This document shows positions 35,807 through 44,573 of a DNA stretch of 64,000 nt, one piece after another; within the stretch, counting starts at the first letter, position 1, and every line of letters starts with the position of its first letter. The notes beneath the pieces were generated by a model. That model saw only the letters and a list, made by a program, of their open reading frames with translations, was not told the origin of the DNA and ran no database searches. The translations under genes and the position numbers were made by a program. The stretch is from Heterotrichella gracilis (Eukaryota; Sar; Xanthophyceae; Tribonematales; Xanthonemataceae), in assembly GCA_032358255.1 (NCBI GenBank), contig JAULBX010025829.1, forward strand, positions 124,001 through 188,000, written 5' to 3'.

Positions 35807-36130
35807 ATGAAGACCTCTGAAATAAAATTTAAAGTTACTGTAGACGAAAATAACTTACCTGTGAGTATTGAATGGGATGCGCCCGATGCAGGAGAAACAA
35901 GTAAATGCAAAAGTGTGATGATAGCGCTTTGGGACGAGAAAGAAAATAATACGTTGCGTATAGATCTGTGGACAAAAGACATGATGGTAGATGAAATGAA
36001 AAAATTCTACCACCAAAATATAATGACATTAACCGATACTTATTTACGAGCAACAGGCGATACGAAAACTGCAGACAGCGTTAAAACTGTTTTTAATGAA
36101 ATAGGTAAGAATATTGGGGTTCTGAAATAA
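35807..36130 (+). CDS. gldC: Gliding motility protein GldC
   Basis: 107 residues without a signal peptide, matching the small cytosolic GldC family (MKTSEIKFKVTVDENNLPVSIEWDA, LWTKDMMVDEMKKFYHQ). GldC is found across gliding and T9SS-bearing Bacteroidota and is associated with, though not essential for, gliding in Flavobacterium johnsoniae. In this window it follows an OmpA-like gene. The gene ends 40 bases before the convergent rsmD, with a shared terminator hairpin between. Confidence 0.9.
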   Translation: MKTSEIKFKVTVDENNLPVSIEWDAPDAGETSKCKSVMIALWDEKENNTLRIDLWTKDMMVDEMKKFYHQNIMTLTDTYLRATGDTKTADSVKTVFNEIGKNIGVLK

Positions 36131-36135
36131 AAATC

Positions 36136-36181
36136 TAACCACATAGGCCACACAAGTTTTTCTATGTTCTCTATGTGGTTA
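36136..36181. terminator. Bidirectional terminator hairpin between gldC and rsmD
   Basis: An 11-bp perfect inverted repeat, TAACCACATAG / CTATGTGGTTA, with a 24-nt spacer. The right arm includes the rsmD stop codon, and T-rich sequence follows on the plus strand (36184-36192). The left arm sequence recurs near 19036. Confidence 0.6.
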
Positions 36182-36722
36182 AATTATTTTTTGGATTCTC
36201 GAAAAAAGTAAAATTCACATTTCCATAACTTCTTTTTTGTACGAAGCCCGGAAGGCTTTCCAGGTTGGTTCTTGGACCATGTTCAATAATCAAGATCCCG
36301 TTTTCATTTAATAACTGTTTATCAAACACCAATTGATGGATGGTTGGAATATTTTCTAATTCATATGGCGGATCAGCAAAGATCAAATCGAATTTTTGGT
36401 TGCAATTCTTTAAAAAAGCAAAAACATCACTTTTAACGGCATCAATATTAAATTTAAATTCTTTACTGGTTGCTTTCAAAAATCCAACGCATTTAGAATT
36501 CATATCCACGCTTAAAATATCCGTACTGCCCCTTGATGCAAATTCTAAAGAAATATGGCCTGTTCCGCTAAAAAGGTCAAGTACTTTTGTTTCGTCGTAA
36601 TTGATCTTGTTATTTAAAATATTAAAGAGGCCTTCTTTAGCAAAATCGGTAGTTGGGCGTACCGGCAGATCTTTAGGCACTTTAATTACCCTACCTTTGT
36701 GTGTTCCGTTTATGATGCGCAC
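36171..36722 (-). CDS. rsmD: 16S rRNA (guanine(966)-N(2))-methyltransferase RsmD
   Basis: A 183-residue Rossmann methyltransferase. MRIINGTHKGRVIKVP opens the protein as in the family, VLDLFSGTGHISLEFASRG is the SAM-binding motif I, and LIFADPPYE is the catalytic N-P-P-Y-type motif for exocyclic amine methylation. It modifies G966 of 16S rRNA in 30S subunits. The start overlaps the end of the DUF3822 gene by 13 bases, an arrangement recurrent in Bacteroidota. Confidence 0.95.
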   Translation of the reverse strand: MRIINGTHKGRVIKVPKDLPVRPTTDFAKEGLFNILNNKINYDETKVLDLFSGTGHISLEFASRGSTDILSVDMNSKCVGFLKATSKEFKFNIDAVKSDVFAFLKNCNQKFDLIFADPPYELENIPTIHQLVFDKQLLNENGILIIEHGPRTNLESLPGFVQKRSYGNVNFTFFENPKNNLTT

Positions 36723-37567
36723 AGGTGCTGATTTAGTAAAGTAAAATAATAATGTTGTGGTAATTTAGCCAGTTCTCCATCTAATTTAATCTCAGAATTA
36801 TGTACTACAAAACCTACCTGTTTAATGTATTTTTTTATACTAAGAATTAAAGGATCCGTTGTTTGTACTTGTCCGCTAATTACCAATTTTATCTGCAATG
36901 GATTTAAGTTGAATTGCTCCATCATAAAAAGCAGGTAATATAATATGTCTTCGTTATTCTCATAATTAAACACATTATAAAACAAAAGGTCGTTCTTTTC
37001 TTTGGCTGCTATTTCAATTAAACCGTCATTAATGTCTAAAAATAAATTACAGTTCATTAAAGAATGGTTGCTAAAAAAGAGGTCAGTATTTATAGCGCCG
37101 GCATGTTTTATTATGGCCTGGCTAAATGTTCTTTCTAAATATTGAATTAGTTCCTGCTCAAACACATAACAAAATTTTACATTCTTTATAGTATATATAT
37201 GAGGATTTTTAATTTCGTTGAGGCCTGAAGAAAAGGCAAGAAACTCTTTAACGTGTCCCGAACTTGAAAAAGCCTCAGGAACAATCGTAAAATCTTTACT
37301 TAAAATAGAGATAATTACTTTATCGAATTTTTTTTGAGGCAACCGGTAGTTATTTAACAAAAAAGCTACCTTTTCCGTAAAACTTTGACCTACGCCAGCG
37401 GCATTTAAGATCTCAACATGTCCTAATTGAGATATGTTTTTAAAGTTTTTGTCTGAAACCGAAAAAATTAACGAGTTGTGGCTTATAAAAAGCGATAGGG
37501 CTCCAGCCTCATTTTCCGCGGCTTTGTCCCTTAAAATCAGCCTTTCTTTATAATTTTCGCCCAACAT
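36710..37567 (-). CDS. DUF3822 family protein
   Basis: 285 residues, cytosolic. It is the Bacteroidota-specific partner gene regularly found directly upstream of rsmD. The fold appears to be an actin-like/ASKHA duplication by general pattern (two alpha/beta halves, LFLDINDGLIEIAAKEKNDLLFYNVF near 180), but nucleotide-site residues are not convincing, so I do not claim activity. Overlap with rsmD means coupled translation. Confidence 0.82.
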   Translation of the reverse strand: MLGENYKERLILRDKAAENEAGALSLFISHNSLIFSVSDKNFKNISQLGHVEILNAAGVGQSFTEKVAFLLNNYRLPQKKFDKVIISILSKDFTIVPEAFSSSGHVKEFLAFSSGLNEIKNPHIYTIKNVKFCYVFEQELIQYLERTFSQAIIKHAGAINTDLFFSNHSLMNCNLFLDINDGLIEIAAKEKNDLLFYNVFNYENNEDILYYLLFMMEQFNLNPLQIKLVISGQVQTTDPLILSIKKYIKQVGFVVHNSEIKLDGELAKLPQHYYFTLLNQHLCAS

Positions 37568-37574
37568 CAGGTAA

Positions 37575-37582
37575 CAAATCTA
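37575..37582 (-). promoter_or_regulatory. -7 element for the DUF3822-rsmD operon
   Basis: On the minus strand TAGATTTG matches TAnnTTTG exactly, 7 bases before the start codon at 37567, so the transcript would have almost no leader. No -33 TTTG is evident. Confidence 0.3.
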
Positions 37583-37675
37583 AGGTATTCTTAAAAATAA
37601 AAAACTTTTTTTTTAAACCAATTAAACCCTTTGGCATATTTATTGTCATAGATAAAAATATTAAAAACCTATAAT

Positions 37676-38611
37676 ATGAAAAATCAAAAAATTTATTCAG
37701 GACTAGTCATAGCGTTGATAGCCTGTTCAATTACTTTTAGCTCTTGTCGCAAAAAAAGAGATAAAGACCCTAAAGAGGAGCCAGACACAGAACAATCAAC
37801 TGCCACCGATAATAACCTTGCAGAAGGCACGTCGAGTGACATAGAAGCAATGGGAAGCCAGGTAGCAGAAAGCGGTGCCATGACAACTTATAAATCAACC
37901 TACGGAAATAATATTTTAAGTATGGCCCCATGTGCCTCTGTTTTAAGCAATACAGTGGCTAAAACCTATACTGTTGATTTTGGAACAACTGGCTGCGTTG
38001 GCACAGACGGACGCGTTCGTACCGGTAAATTATTCTTCGATTTTTCAGGTTCAACACCTGCAACGGCAATTTATTACCGTAACCCCGGCTTTAAGCTGGT
38101 TGTTACAAGCGCTAATTACGTTGTAGATGGCAATGCTGTAACTATTAATAACAAAACTATAACCAATACCACACCAGCAGGTGCGCCTGCAGGAACAAAC
38201 CTAACATGGGCAGTTTCTGCAAACATATCAATTGCAAAAGCAAACAATGGCGGTACTGTTTCATGGTCGTGTAACCGTACAAAAGAATTAACTAATACCA
38301 GCGACCCTGTATGTTATTCGGGTCAAACAACAGCTATAGACTGGACCAAAGCAAAAGTAAAAATTAACGGCACCACAAGTGGTACTAATGCAAAAGGCGA
38401 AAGTTTTTCTGCAACTGCTACTAACCTTGTAAGAGATTTTACCTGCGCACCTGATGCTACTAAACCGCACCGTCACCCATTTATTAGCGGTACTATTTCA
38501 TACACTCCGGGTTCTCGTCCGGTACGGTTAATTGATTTTGGAAATGGTGCTTGTGATTTTAACGGAACAATTACCATTAATGGTCAAACCTGGTCATTTA
38601 CTTTACAATAA
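37676..38611 (+). CDS. Putative lipoprotein, duplicated family, copy 1
   Basis: 311 residues. The signal peptide ends in lipobox FSSC (Cys ~24) followed by a very basic/acidic linker (RKKRDKDPKEEPDTEQSTATDNN). The body is Thr/Ser/Gly-rich beta sequence with repeated TVDFGTTGCVGTDGRVRTGKL and NGQTWSFTLQ at the end. Four to six cysteines are conserved with copy 2. No family name is known to me; it is likely exposed in the envelope. It has its own leader and terminator, both near-duplicates of those of copy 2. Confidence 0.8.
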   Translation: MKNQKIYSGLVIALIACSITFSSCRKKRDKDPKEEPDTEQSTATDNNLAEGTSSDIEAMGSQVAESGAMTTYKSTYGNNILSMAPCASVLSNTVAKTYTVDFGTTGCVGTDGRVRTGKLFFDFSGSTPATAIYYRNPGFKLVVTSANYVVDGNAVTINNKTITNTTPAGAPAGTNLTWAVSANISIAKANNGGTVSWSCNRTKELTNTSDPVCYSGQTTAIDWTKAKVKINGTTSGTNAKGESFSATATNLVRDFTCAPDATKPHRHPFISGTISYTPGSRPVRLIDFGNGACDFNGTITINGQTWSFTLQ

Positions 38612-38630
38612 TATAGCCACTCTTAAATTT

Positions 38631-38662
38631 AAAAGCCATCCTGATATCAGGGTGGCTTTTTT
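38631..38662 (+). terminator. Intrinsic terminator of lipoprotein copy 1
   Basis: AAAAGCCATCCTGA / TCAGGGTGGCTTTT (14 bp with one G-T pair) with a 2-nt TA loop (effectively larger), then T-rich sequence, 19 bases after the stop. Confidence 0.93.
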
Positions 38663-38814
38663 GTTTTGCGATTTAAAAAACAGCCTTTTATTTTATTTTT
38701 TAGCTTCTATTTGGTAAGAAAACGCTGGTATTTTTAAAAATAAAAAACTTTTTTAAAAAGCGATTAAACATTTTTGTATATTTATTATCTAAGACGAATA
38801 TAAAAACCAATAAC

Positions 38815-39741
38815 ATGAAAAATAAAAAAATTTATTTAGGATTTGCAGTTGCTGTAATTGCTTGTTCTATTACATTTAGCTCATGTCGCAAAAAAGAAAA
38901 AAGCACCGAATCAACACCAGATAACGAACAATCAACTGCTACGGACAATAACCTTGCGGAAATTATTTCTACTGATATAGAAGCTGTAGGTAGCCAGGTA
39001 GCGGAAAGTTCTACGCTAACAATTTATAAGACCAATGGAAACGGTATTTTAGCCATGTCGCCATGCGCTTCTGTTACAAGCAATTCTGTAACTAAAACCT
39101 ATACAGTAGATTTTGGAACGAGCGGTTGTGTTGGGTTTGATGGCCGCACACGTACTGGTAAATTATTTTTCAATTTTTCAGGATCTACGCCGGCAACCGC
39201 CATTTATTATCGTAACCCTGGTTTTAAAATGGTTGTTACAAGTTCTAACTATGTTGTAGACGGTAATGCGGTAACTATTAACAGTAAAACTGTAACCAAC
39301 ACTACTCCTGCAGGCGCTCCAACGGGCACAAACCTTACATGGGCTATTTCCGCTAACATTTCAATTGCAAAAGCAAACAACGGCGGTAGTATTACCTGGG
39401 CATGTGACCGTACGAAAGAACTTACCTCTTCATACTGGCCTTGCTATTATACACAAACTGTTGCCATTGATTGGACAAAAGCAAAAGTGAGAGTTAATGG
39501 AACCGCAACCGGAACCAATACAAAAGGTGAAACGTTTACCGTAAAAGCCATTAATCTTTTAAGAGATTTTAATTGCGCTCCGGATGCGAGCAAGCCTCGC
39601 CGTCACCCATTCATTAGCGGAAAAATAGAATACACGCCAGCTTCACGCCCGTTACGTGAAATTGATTTTGGTTCTGGTGGCTGTGATTTTAATGGTACCT
39701 GTACTATTAATGGCCAAACCTGGACGTTTACCTTGCAATAA
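38815..39741 (+). CDS. Putative lipoprotein, duplicated family, copy 2
   Basis: 308 residues, alignable over its whole length with the product at 37676-38611; about 75-80% identical by eye. It shares the FSSC lipobox, the DNEQSTATDNNLAE linker, the CVGFDGRTRTGKLFFNFSGS core and the C-terminal CTINGQTWTFTLQ. Divergence is concentrated in the linker and in a loop around residue 215 (TSSYWPCYYTQT against NTSDPVCYSGQT). Function is unknown. Leader and terminator are duplicated with the gene. Confidence 0.8.
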   Translation: MKNKKIYLGFAVAVIACSITFSSCRKKEKSTESTPDNEQSTATDNNLAEIISTDIEAVGSQVAESSTLTIYKTNGNGILAMSPCASVTSNSVTKTYTVDFGTSGCVGFDGRTRTGKLFFNFSGSTPATAIYYRNPGFKMVVTSSNYVVDGNAVTINSKTVTNTTPAGAPTGTNLTWAISANISIAKANNGGSITWACDRTKELTSSYWPCYYTQTVAIDWTKAKVRVNGTATGTNTKGETFTVKAINLLRDFNCAPDASKPRRHPFISGKIEYTPASRPLREIDFGSGGCDFNGTCTINGQTWTFTLQ

Positions 39742-39763
39742 AAAAAAACGCTCATAAAAATTT

Positions 39764-39794
39764 AAAAGCCATCCTCATTAAGGGTGGCTTTTTA
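39764..39794 (+). terminator. Intrinsic terminator of lipoprotein copy 2
   Basis: AAAAGCCATCCT / AGGGTGGCTTTTT with loop CATTA. It is a near copy of the hairpin at 38631-38662 and covers a GTG at 39784 that would otherwise extend the next gene, arguing for the ATG at 39820 as its start. Confidence 0.9.
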
Positions 39795-39819
39795 TTTACA
39801 TTTAAGCAAGCGCTTTATA

Positions 39820-41244
39820 ATGTCAAAAATAAATTCTTCTTACGATCTTACAAAAATAGTTTCGGGTTATTTGCCTTTTACGGCTAACGAAGATCAAAAG
39901 ATAGCAATAGAAAAAATTTCAGATTTTATTTTAAATACTGATGAGCGCTCTGTTTTTATTTTAAGAGGTTATGCCGGTACCGGTAAAACAAATCTAATTT
40001 CTGCATTTACCAAAGCATTGCCAACAATAAAATGGCGTAGTGTTTTATTAGCTCCCACAGGGCGGGCAGCTAAAGTGTTGGGCATGCATTCTCAAAAAGT
40101 AGCGCAAACTATTCATAAAAAAATATTTAGAAAACAAATTGGAGCCGATGGTGCATTTTATTTTTCACTTTCCGAAAATTTACATAAGAATACATTATTT
40201 ATTGTTGACGAAGCATCGATGATAAGTGCCGATTCGGGAGGTGAAAGTTTGATGAACAGTTTACTCGAAAATTTATTTGAATATGTTTATAGCGGCGATA
40301 ATTGCAAACTTATCCTTATTGGCGATACAGCGCAGCTTCCGCCGGTTGGCAGCAACGAAAGCCCGGCATTGAACGAAAATTATTTGCGAACTGCTTTTCA
40401 TTTAAATATTAATTTTTTTGAATTAAAGGAAGTTGCAAGACAACGTTTAGAAAGTGGAATATTATTGAACGCAACAAACATCCGCAATAGTATTGGACAG
40501 GATGTTTTTGAATTTCCGAAATTTATTTGCGGAAAAGATTTTATCAATTTACCGGGCGATGAGCTTGAAGATTGCATCAATAGCGCCATCTCAAAATATG
40601 GCGAAGAAAATGTAGTAATAATTACACGTAGCAATAAAAGGGCAAACTTATTCAATCAAAGTTTTCGCAACATGATAAAACTTTATGAAGAAGATCTTTG
40701 CACCGGCGATAAAATAATGATCGTAAAAAATAACTATTTCTGGTTACCCGAAAATAATGGCGAAGCAGGTTTTATTGCAAACGGAGATATGGCTGAAATC
40801 ACGCGACTGGTTAATCGTGAAAGTTTATACGGACTGAATTTTTGTGAGTGCCAGGTGCGTTTTATAGATTACCCAAATTTAGCGGAACAACAGGTAAAAA
40901 TAATTACCGACTCGCTTTTTACTGATAATCCTGCATTAAGTCAGGAAGAGCAAAAACATTTATTTGAAGCAGTGATGGCCGATGTGAGCCACGAACCGGC
41001 GAAAGGCATTCGTATGGCATACTTAAAAAACAGCCCCTATTACAATGCCTTACAAGTAAAATTTAGTTATGCCATAACCTGCCACAAGTCTCAGGGTGGC
41101 CAGTGGCCAGTGGTTTTCATTGATCAGGGTTTTTTAAAGGAAGAGAACATTGACGAGAATTTTATGCGTTGGTTATACACCGCTATTACCAGGGCAACCG
41201 AAAAAGTGTATTTACTTAACTTTAATTCATTGTTTTTTAACTAG
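39820..41244 (+). CDS. RecD/UvrD-like superfamily 1 helicase/ATPase
   Basis: 474 residues from the ATG at 39820. Walker A is R49-G-Y-A-G-T-G-K56-T, Walker B VDEASM (D130-E131), motif III LIGDTAQLPPVG, and the C-terminal UvrD_C_2 part has AITCHKSQGGQW (motif V) and YTAITRATEKV (motif VI). The protein therefore has all SF1B helicase motifs, but lacks the N-terminal domains of full RecD2. Compact RecD-like helicases of this length are widespread in Bacteroidota; their role, presumably DNA repair or replication restart, is not established. Confidence 0.88.
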   Translation: MSKINSSYDLTKIVSGYLPFTANEDQKIAIEKISDFILNTDERSVFILRGYAGTGKTNLISAFTKALPTIKWRSVLLAPTGRAAKVLGMHSQKVAQTIHKKIFRKQIGADGAFYFSLSENLHKNTLFIVDEASMISADSGGESLMNSLLENLFEYVYSGDNCKLILIGDTAQLPPVGSNESPALNENYLRTAFHLNINFFELKEVARQRLESGILLNATNIRNSIGQDVFEFPKFICGKDFINLPGDELEDCINSAISKYGEENVVIITRSNKRANLFNQSFRNMIKLYEEDLCTGDKIMIVKNNYFWLPENNGEAGFIANGDMAEITRLVNRESLYGLNFCECQVRFIDYPNLAEQQVKIITDSLFTDNPALSQEEQKHLFEAVMADVSHEPAKGIRMAYLKNSPYYNALQVKFSYAITCHKSQGGQWPVVFIDQGFLKEENIDENFMRWLYTAITRATEKVYLLNFNSLFFN

Positions 41245-41337
41245 TTATAAAGTCCTTAACATTAGCTTTTCAAAAATTTATTAATAACTACGCGGTCTTT
41301 TGCGTTTTTTTCCTTATTTTTATTGGATTAAATGTAA

Positions 41338-42279
41338 ATGAGAAAAGTACTACTTTTACTTATCCCCTCTTTTTTTGTCCTAATTGCTGAGGCTCAGAAT
41401 TTTACGCGCCCGGGTGATTGGAAAAAGTATAGAAAGGAAATTTTCATTACTGGCGGTACCTCTAACTTTTTAGGAGACCTTGGAGGTCGTGATCAGATAG
41501 GAAAAGATTACAGTCCTGTAGATCTTGAACTCTCACAAACAAAAACTGCATTTGGTATTGGTTATAGATATAAACTTGATACCTGGATAAATGTTACCGG
41601 AAAATTCAATTACCTCATCGTAAAAGGGGATGATGCGTTAACGCAAGAACCATTCAGAAATAACAGGAATTTAAATTTTAAATCTAATATTTTTGAACTC
41701 GCAGGCAGAGTTGAGATCGGTTATCAAAGCAGTAAATCCGGAAACCGTTATGGTATTAAAAGAACTTTAAACCGCAGGCACAAGGCTAATAGTCACGCAT
41801 TCTTTTTATTTGCGGGTGTTGGCGGGTTTTATTACAATCCAAAGGGCCGCGACCCAAAAGGTAAATATGTTAAGTTAATAAATTTGCATACTGAAGGACA
41901 GGGATTAGAAGGTGGACCAAAAAAATATACCAATTACAGTGTCTGTATTCCCTTAGGCGCATTTTACAAATGCACGATCAACAAGCAATGGAGTGTTGGT
42001 TTGGAAGTTTCATGGCGCAAAACATTTACCGATTACATTGATGACGTTGGTACAAGTTATTATGATTCAACCGCATTAGCAACTAATTACGGACCGTTAT
42101 CTGCGATAATGGCCGATCCGAGTAAAGGAATTATTTACGGAGCAACATCGCCTGACGCTTCCGGAGTTGCCGCACAACGTGGTGACAGACAAAAGGATTC
42201 TTACGTTTCACTTGAAATAACCGTTGGTTATATTATCAAACAAAAACGTAAACGCGCAAGGTTAAGAAGTAAGTTCTAA
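41338..42279 (+). CDS. DUF6089-type outer-membrane beta-barrel protein
   Basis: 313 residues, signal peptide ending AEAQ (~20). After it, EIFITGGTSNFLGDLGG matches the conserved start of DUF6089 barrels, and the sequence alternates short beta strands with Gly/aromatic girdles (FAGVGGFYYNPKG, WSVGLEVSWRKTFTDYIDDVG) to the end. It is probably an 8-10-stranded outer-membrane barrel. The C-terminus is unusually basic (KQKRKRARLRSKF) rather than ending in an aromatic-rich strand plus Phe only. The GNAT gene follows 27 bases later. Confidence 0.8.
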   Translation: MRKVLLLLIPSFFVLIAEAQNFTRPGDWKKYRKEIFITGGTSNFLGDLGGRDQIGKDYSPVDLELSQTKTAFGIGYRYKLDTWINVTGKFNYLIVKGDDALTQEPFRNNRNLNFKSNIFELAGRVEIGYQSSKSGNRYGIKRTLNRRHKANSHAFFLFAGVGGFYYNPKGRDPKGKYVKLINLHTEGQGLEGGPKKYTNYSVCIPLGAFYKCTINKQWSVGLEVSWRKTFTDYIDDVGTSYYDSTALATNYGPLSAIMADPSKGIIYGATSPDASGVAAQRGDRQKDSYVSLEITVGYIIKQKRKRARLRSKF

Positions 42280-42306
42280 TATTTTCCTTTATCTCATTTT
42301 TATTTT

Positions 42307-42822
42307 ATGAATTTTTCTTTAAGGCCCTGGAACGGTAATGACCTGGAGAGTTTAATTAAATTCGGAAACAATAAGGCTATTGCCAAATTCATGACCGATA
42401 AATTTCCTCACCCCTACACAAAAGAAAAAGGAGAATCGTTCATAGCATTCGCTACGCAACACACACCTATTCGTATGTTTGCAATTGATATTGAAGGTAA
42501 AGCTGCAGGTGGCATTGGTATTCATCCACAGGAGGATATTCATTGCAGGAATGCAGAATTAGGCTACTGGTTAGGCGAACCGTTTTGGGGTAAGGGAATA
42601 ATTACAAAAGCAATTGTTCAAATTGTAGATTACGGGTTCATGAATTTTGAAATAGATAGAATATTTGCGAGACCTTTTGGAACAAACGCTGCGTCGCAAA
42701 AAGTATTAGAAAAAGCAGGCTTTAAATTAGAAGCTCGTTTTGAAAAAGCCTTGTATAAAAACGGTGAATATTTAGATGAATTGGTCTACGCGATAAGACG
42801 GAAAGAGATTGCAAAACTTTAA
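42307..42822 (+). CDS. GNAT N-acetyltransferase, RimJ-like
   Basis: 171 residues forming one GNAT fold: FSLRPWNGNDLESLIKFGNN at the start, AELGYWLGEPFWGKGIITKA (acetyl-CoA-binding V-x-x-x-x-R/Q-G-x-G/A variant) near 90, and FGTNAASQKVLEKAGFKLEA near 130. This is the RimJ/RimL-type layout, which acetylates protein N-termini or small amines. The substrate cannot be told. It lies 27 bases behind the beta-barrel gene. Confidence 0.9.
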   Translation: MNFSLRPWNGNDLESLIKFGNNKAIAKFMTDKFPHPYTKEKGESFIAFATQHTPIRMFAIDIEGKAAGGIGIHPQEDIHCRNAELGYWLGEPFWGKGIITKAIVQIVDYGFMNFEIDRIFARPFGTNAASQKVLEKAGFKLEARFEKALYKNGEYLDELVYAIRRKEIAKL

Positions 42823-43061
42823 AAAAATCCAAAATCTAATTGTATGACATTTCAAGTTGAATGTTGTAAAATCCTTACAGATACTACACAATTATTTTTA
42901 TTAAAAAATAGTCAGCTCTTAAATTCAAATATTAAAAAAAATCAAACGAAATTGTGTTTGCTGCACAAAAAGAGTTAATAGAATTATCAAAACTTGATAA
43001 AAATAATAGTAAAAAATAAATACATTTAGATTTTATTGTGTAAGACAAAAAATATTTAATT

Positions 43062-43712
43062 ATGAAACATTTATTATTGGCAGTATCACTTTTCTTTTTA
43101 TGTAATGTATTGATATCCCAAACTAATAAATCGAAAAGTATTGGGTCTTCGGTTGACGAAGGTGGTACGGGCTGTTTTAATCAAAGTAGCAAGGTTGTTA
43201 ATATTGGTATCGGTTTTGGCAGAAGTTTTTACCGCTACTCAGGCCTCGGTTATTCTTACCATTCAAGTCCATTAATTAGCCTTTCTTATGAACAGGCAAT
43301 TCCAAACAAGATAGGACCCGGTTACCTCGGCGTTGGTGCTTATTTGGCTTATAAAAGTGCTTACTTATTATATGATAATTATTATTACAACAACAATAAA
43401 TACTATTATCGCCATAACTGGAGATATTTTTTAATTGCGGCAAGAGCTGCTTATCATTTAGATGCTTTAAATTTTGATAAGGGAGAACTCTATTTTGGCG
43501 GTATTGTTGGCGTTAGATATTCTTCATATTCCTATGAGACAAATAGTTTAGATCCGAATAAAGATCTATATGAATTAAACAGTAGCAGTATTTATCCCAT
43601 ACTTTCGCCCTTTATAGGATGCAGGTGGTATTTTGCCTCAAAAGTAGCGGCTTTTTGCGAGCTGGGTTATGGTGCATCTTACTTTACAGGCGGCCTTAGC
43701 CTTAAGTTTTAA
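43062..43712 (+). CDS. Secreted outer-membrane barrel-like protein, unknown function
   Basis: 216 residues with a signal peptide (1-20, ending LISQ). The mature protein is rich in Tyr, Gly and Ser with alternating strands (VVNIGIGFGRSFYRYSG, GPGYLGVGAYLAYKSAYLLYD) and ends in YFTGGLSLKF, an aromatic C-terminal strand typical of outer-membrane barrels. It contains a Tyr/Asn-rich loop (YYYNNNKYYYRHNW). The preceding gap 42823-43061 is AT-rich with a TACATTTA -7-like element at about 43020 and nothing else I can name. Confidence 0.75.
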   Translation: MKHLLLAVSLFFLCNVLISQTNKSKSIGSSVDEGGTGCFNQSSKVVNIGIGFGRSFYRYSGLGYSYHSSPLISLSYEQAIPNKIGPGYLGVGAYLAYKSAYLLYDNYYYNNNKYYYRHNWRYFLIAARAAYHLDALNFDKGELYFGGIVGVRYSSYSYETNSLDPNKDLYELNSSSIYPILSPFIGCRWYFASKVAAFCELGYGASYFTGGLSLKF

Positions 43713-43788
43713 CCCTTTTTAGCTTAACATTTCTTTGTTTTGCCTTGAAAAAAAACATTTGTACCTTCATAAAGTTAAATTGAAACGA

Positions 43789-44229
43789 ATGATTTTTAGA
43801 GAGGCAAAAATTAAAGATATTGACCAAATACAAATTGTAAGAAATTCTGTAAAAGAAAATACTTTATCAAATCCTGCATTAATAAGTAATAAAGATTGTG
43901 AAGAATTTTTAACTGAACGCGGAAAAGGCTGGGTATGCGAAATTGACGCTTCAGTTGTCGGTTTTGCAATTGTCGATCTTAAAGGCAAAAATGTTTGGGC
44001 CTTATTTGTAAAACCTGAATTTGAATCGAAGGGAATTGCAAAAGAATTATATACACGTATGATGGATTGGTATTTTGACCAAACACGTACTCCTATTTGG
44101 CTAGGTACATCGCCAAATACTCGCGCCGAAACCTTTTACGAAAAACTAGGCTGGATAAAAGTTGGAGAGGTAAATAAAGGCGAGATAAAATACGAAATGA
44201 CCTATAAAAGTTGGATCCAAAATGGTTAG
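43789..44229 (+). CDS. GNAT N-acetyltransferase
   Basis: 146 residues from the ATG at 43789 (IFREAKIKDIDQIQIVRNSV); a TTG 54 bases upstream would add a tail without GNAT features. Core motifs are KNVWALFVKPEFESKGIAKEL (acetyl-CoA pyrophosphate loop, with E-S-K-G-I-A) and GTSPNTRAETFYEKLGW. The substrate is unknown. The YjbR-like gene starts 8 bases before its stop, so the two are translated together. Confidence 0.9.
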   Translation: MIFREAKIKDIDQIQIVRNSVKENTLSNPALISNKDCEEFLTERGKGWVCEIDASVVGFAIVDLKGKNVWALFVKPEFESKGIAKELYTRMMDWYFDQTRTPIWLGTSPNTRAETFYEKLGWIKVGEVNKGEIKYEMTYKSWIQNG

Positions 44230-44563
44230 CATTGCTGATTTTAAAAAGCTTGCTCTTTCTTTTGAAGAAGCCGGCGAACAACCTCATTTTGAAAAAACTT
44301 CCTTTCGAGTAAATAAAAAAATATTTGCAACACTTGATATTACAGCTCAAAAAATTGCCTTAAAATTTACCGATATCGAACAATCTGTTTTTTGCGCATT
44401 CGATAAAAGTGTGATTTATCCCGTGCCTGGGGCCTGGGGCAAAAAGGGCTACACTTATGTAGAATTAAAAAAAGTAAGAAAAGATATGTTGAAAGATGCG
44501 CTCACGGTTTCATACTGCAACGTTGCTCCAAAAAAACTCGCCGAAAACTATAAACAACATTAA
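44222..44563 (+). CDS. MmcQ/YjbR family DNA-binding protein
   Basis: 113 residues matching the small YjbR (CyaY-like fold, double-wing DNA-binding) family: FEKTSFRVNKKIFATLDIT, VIYPVPGAWGKKGYTYVELKKV and YCNVAPKKL. Members bind DNA in vitro; their cellular role is unknown. It overlaps the GNAT gene and sits 10 bases before the metzincin gene, so the three probably form one transcript. Confidence 0.9.
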   Translation: MVSIADFKKLALSFEEAGEQPHFEKTSFRVNKKIFATLDITAQKIALKFTDIEQSVFCAFDKSVIYPVPGAWGKKGYTYVELKKVRKDMLKDALTVSYCNVAPKKLAENYKQH

Positions 44564-44573
44564 TTAATATCAT

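Noticed and set aside
39784-39820. GTG-initiated extension of the helicase gene
   Set aside because: The GTG is inside the terminator hairpin of the preceding lipoprotein gene and adds a segment unlike the family; ATG at 39820 fits better.
42823-43061. AT-rich gap as a possible small gene or RNA
   Set aside because: No ORF with protein-like composition and no stable hairpin was seen; only a TACATTTA promoter-like element.
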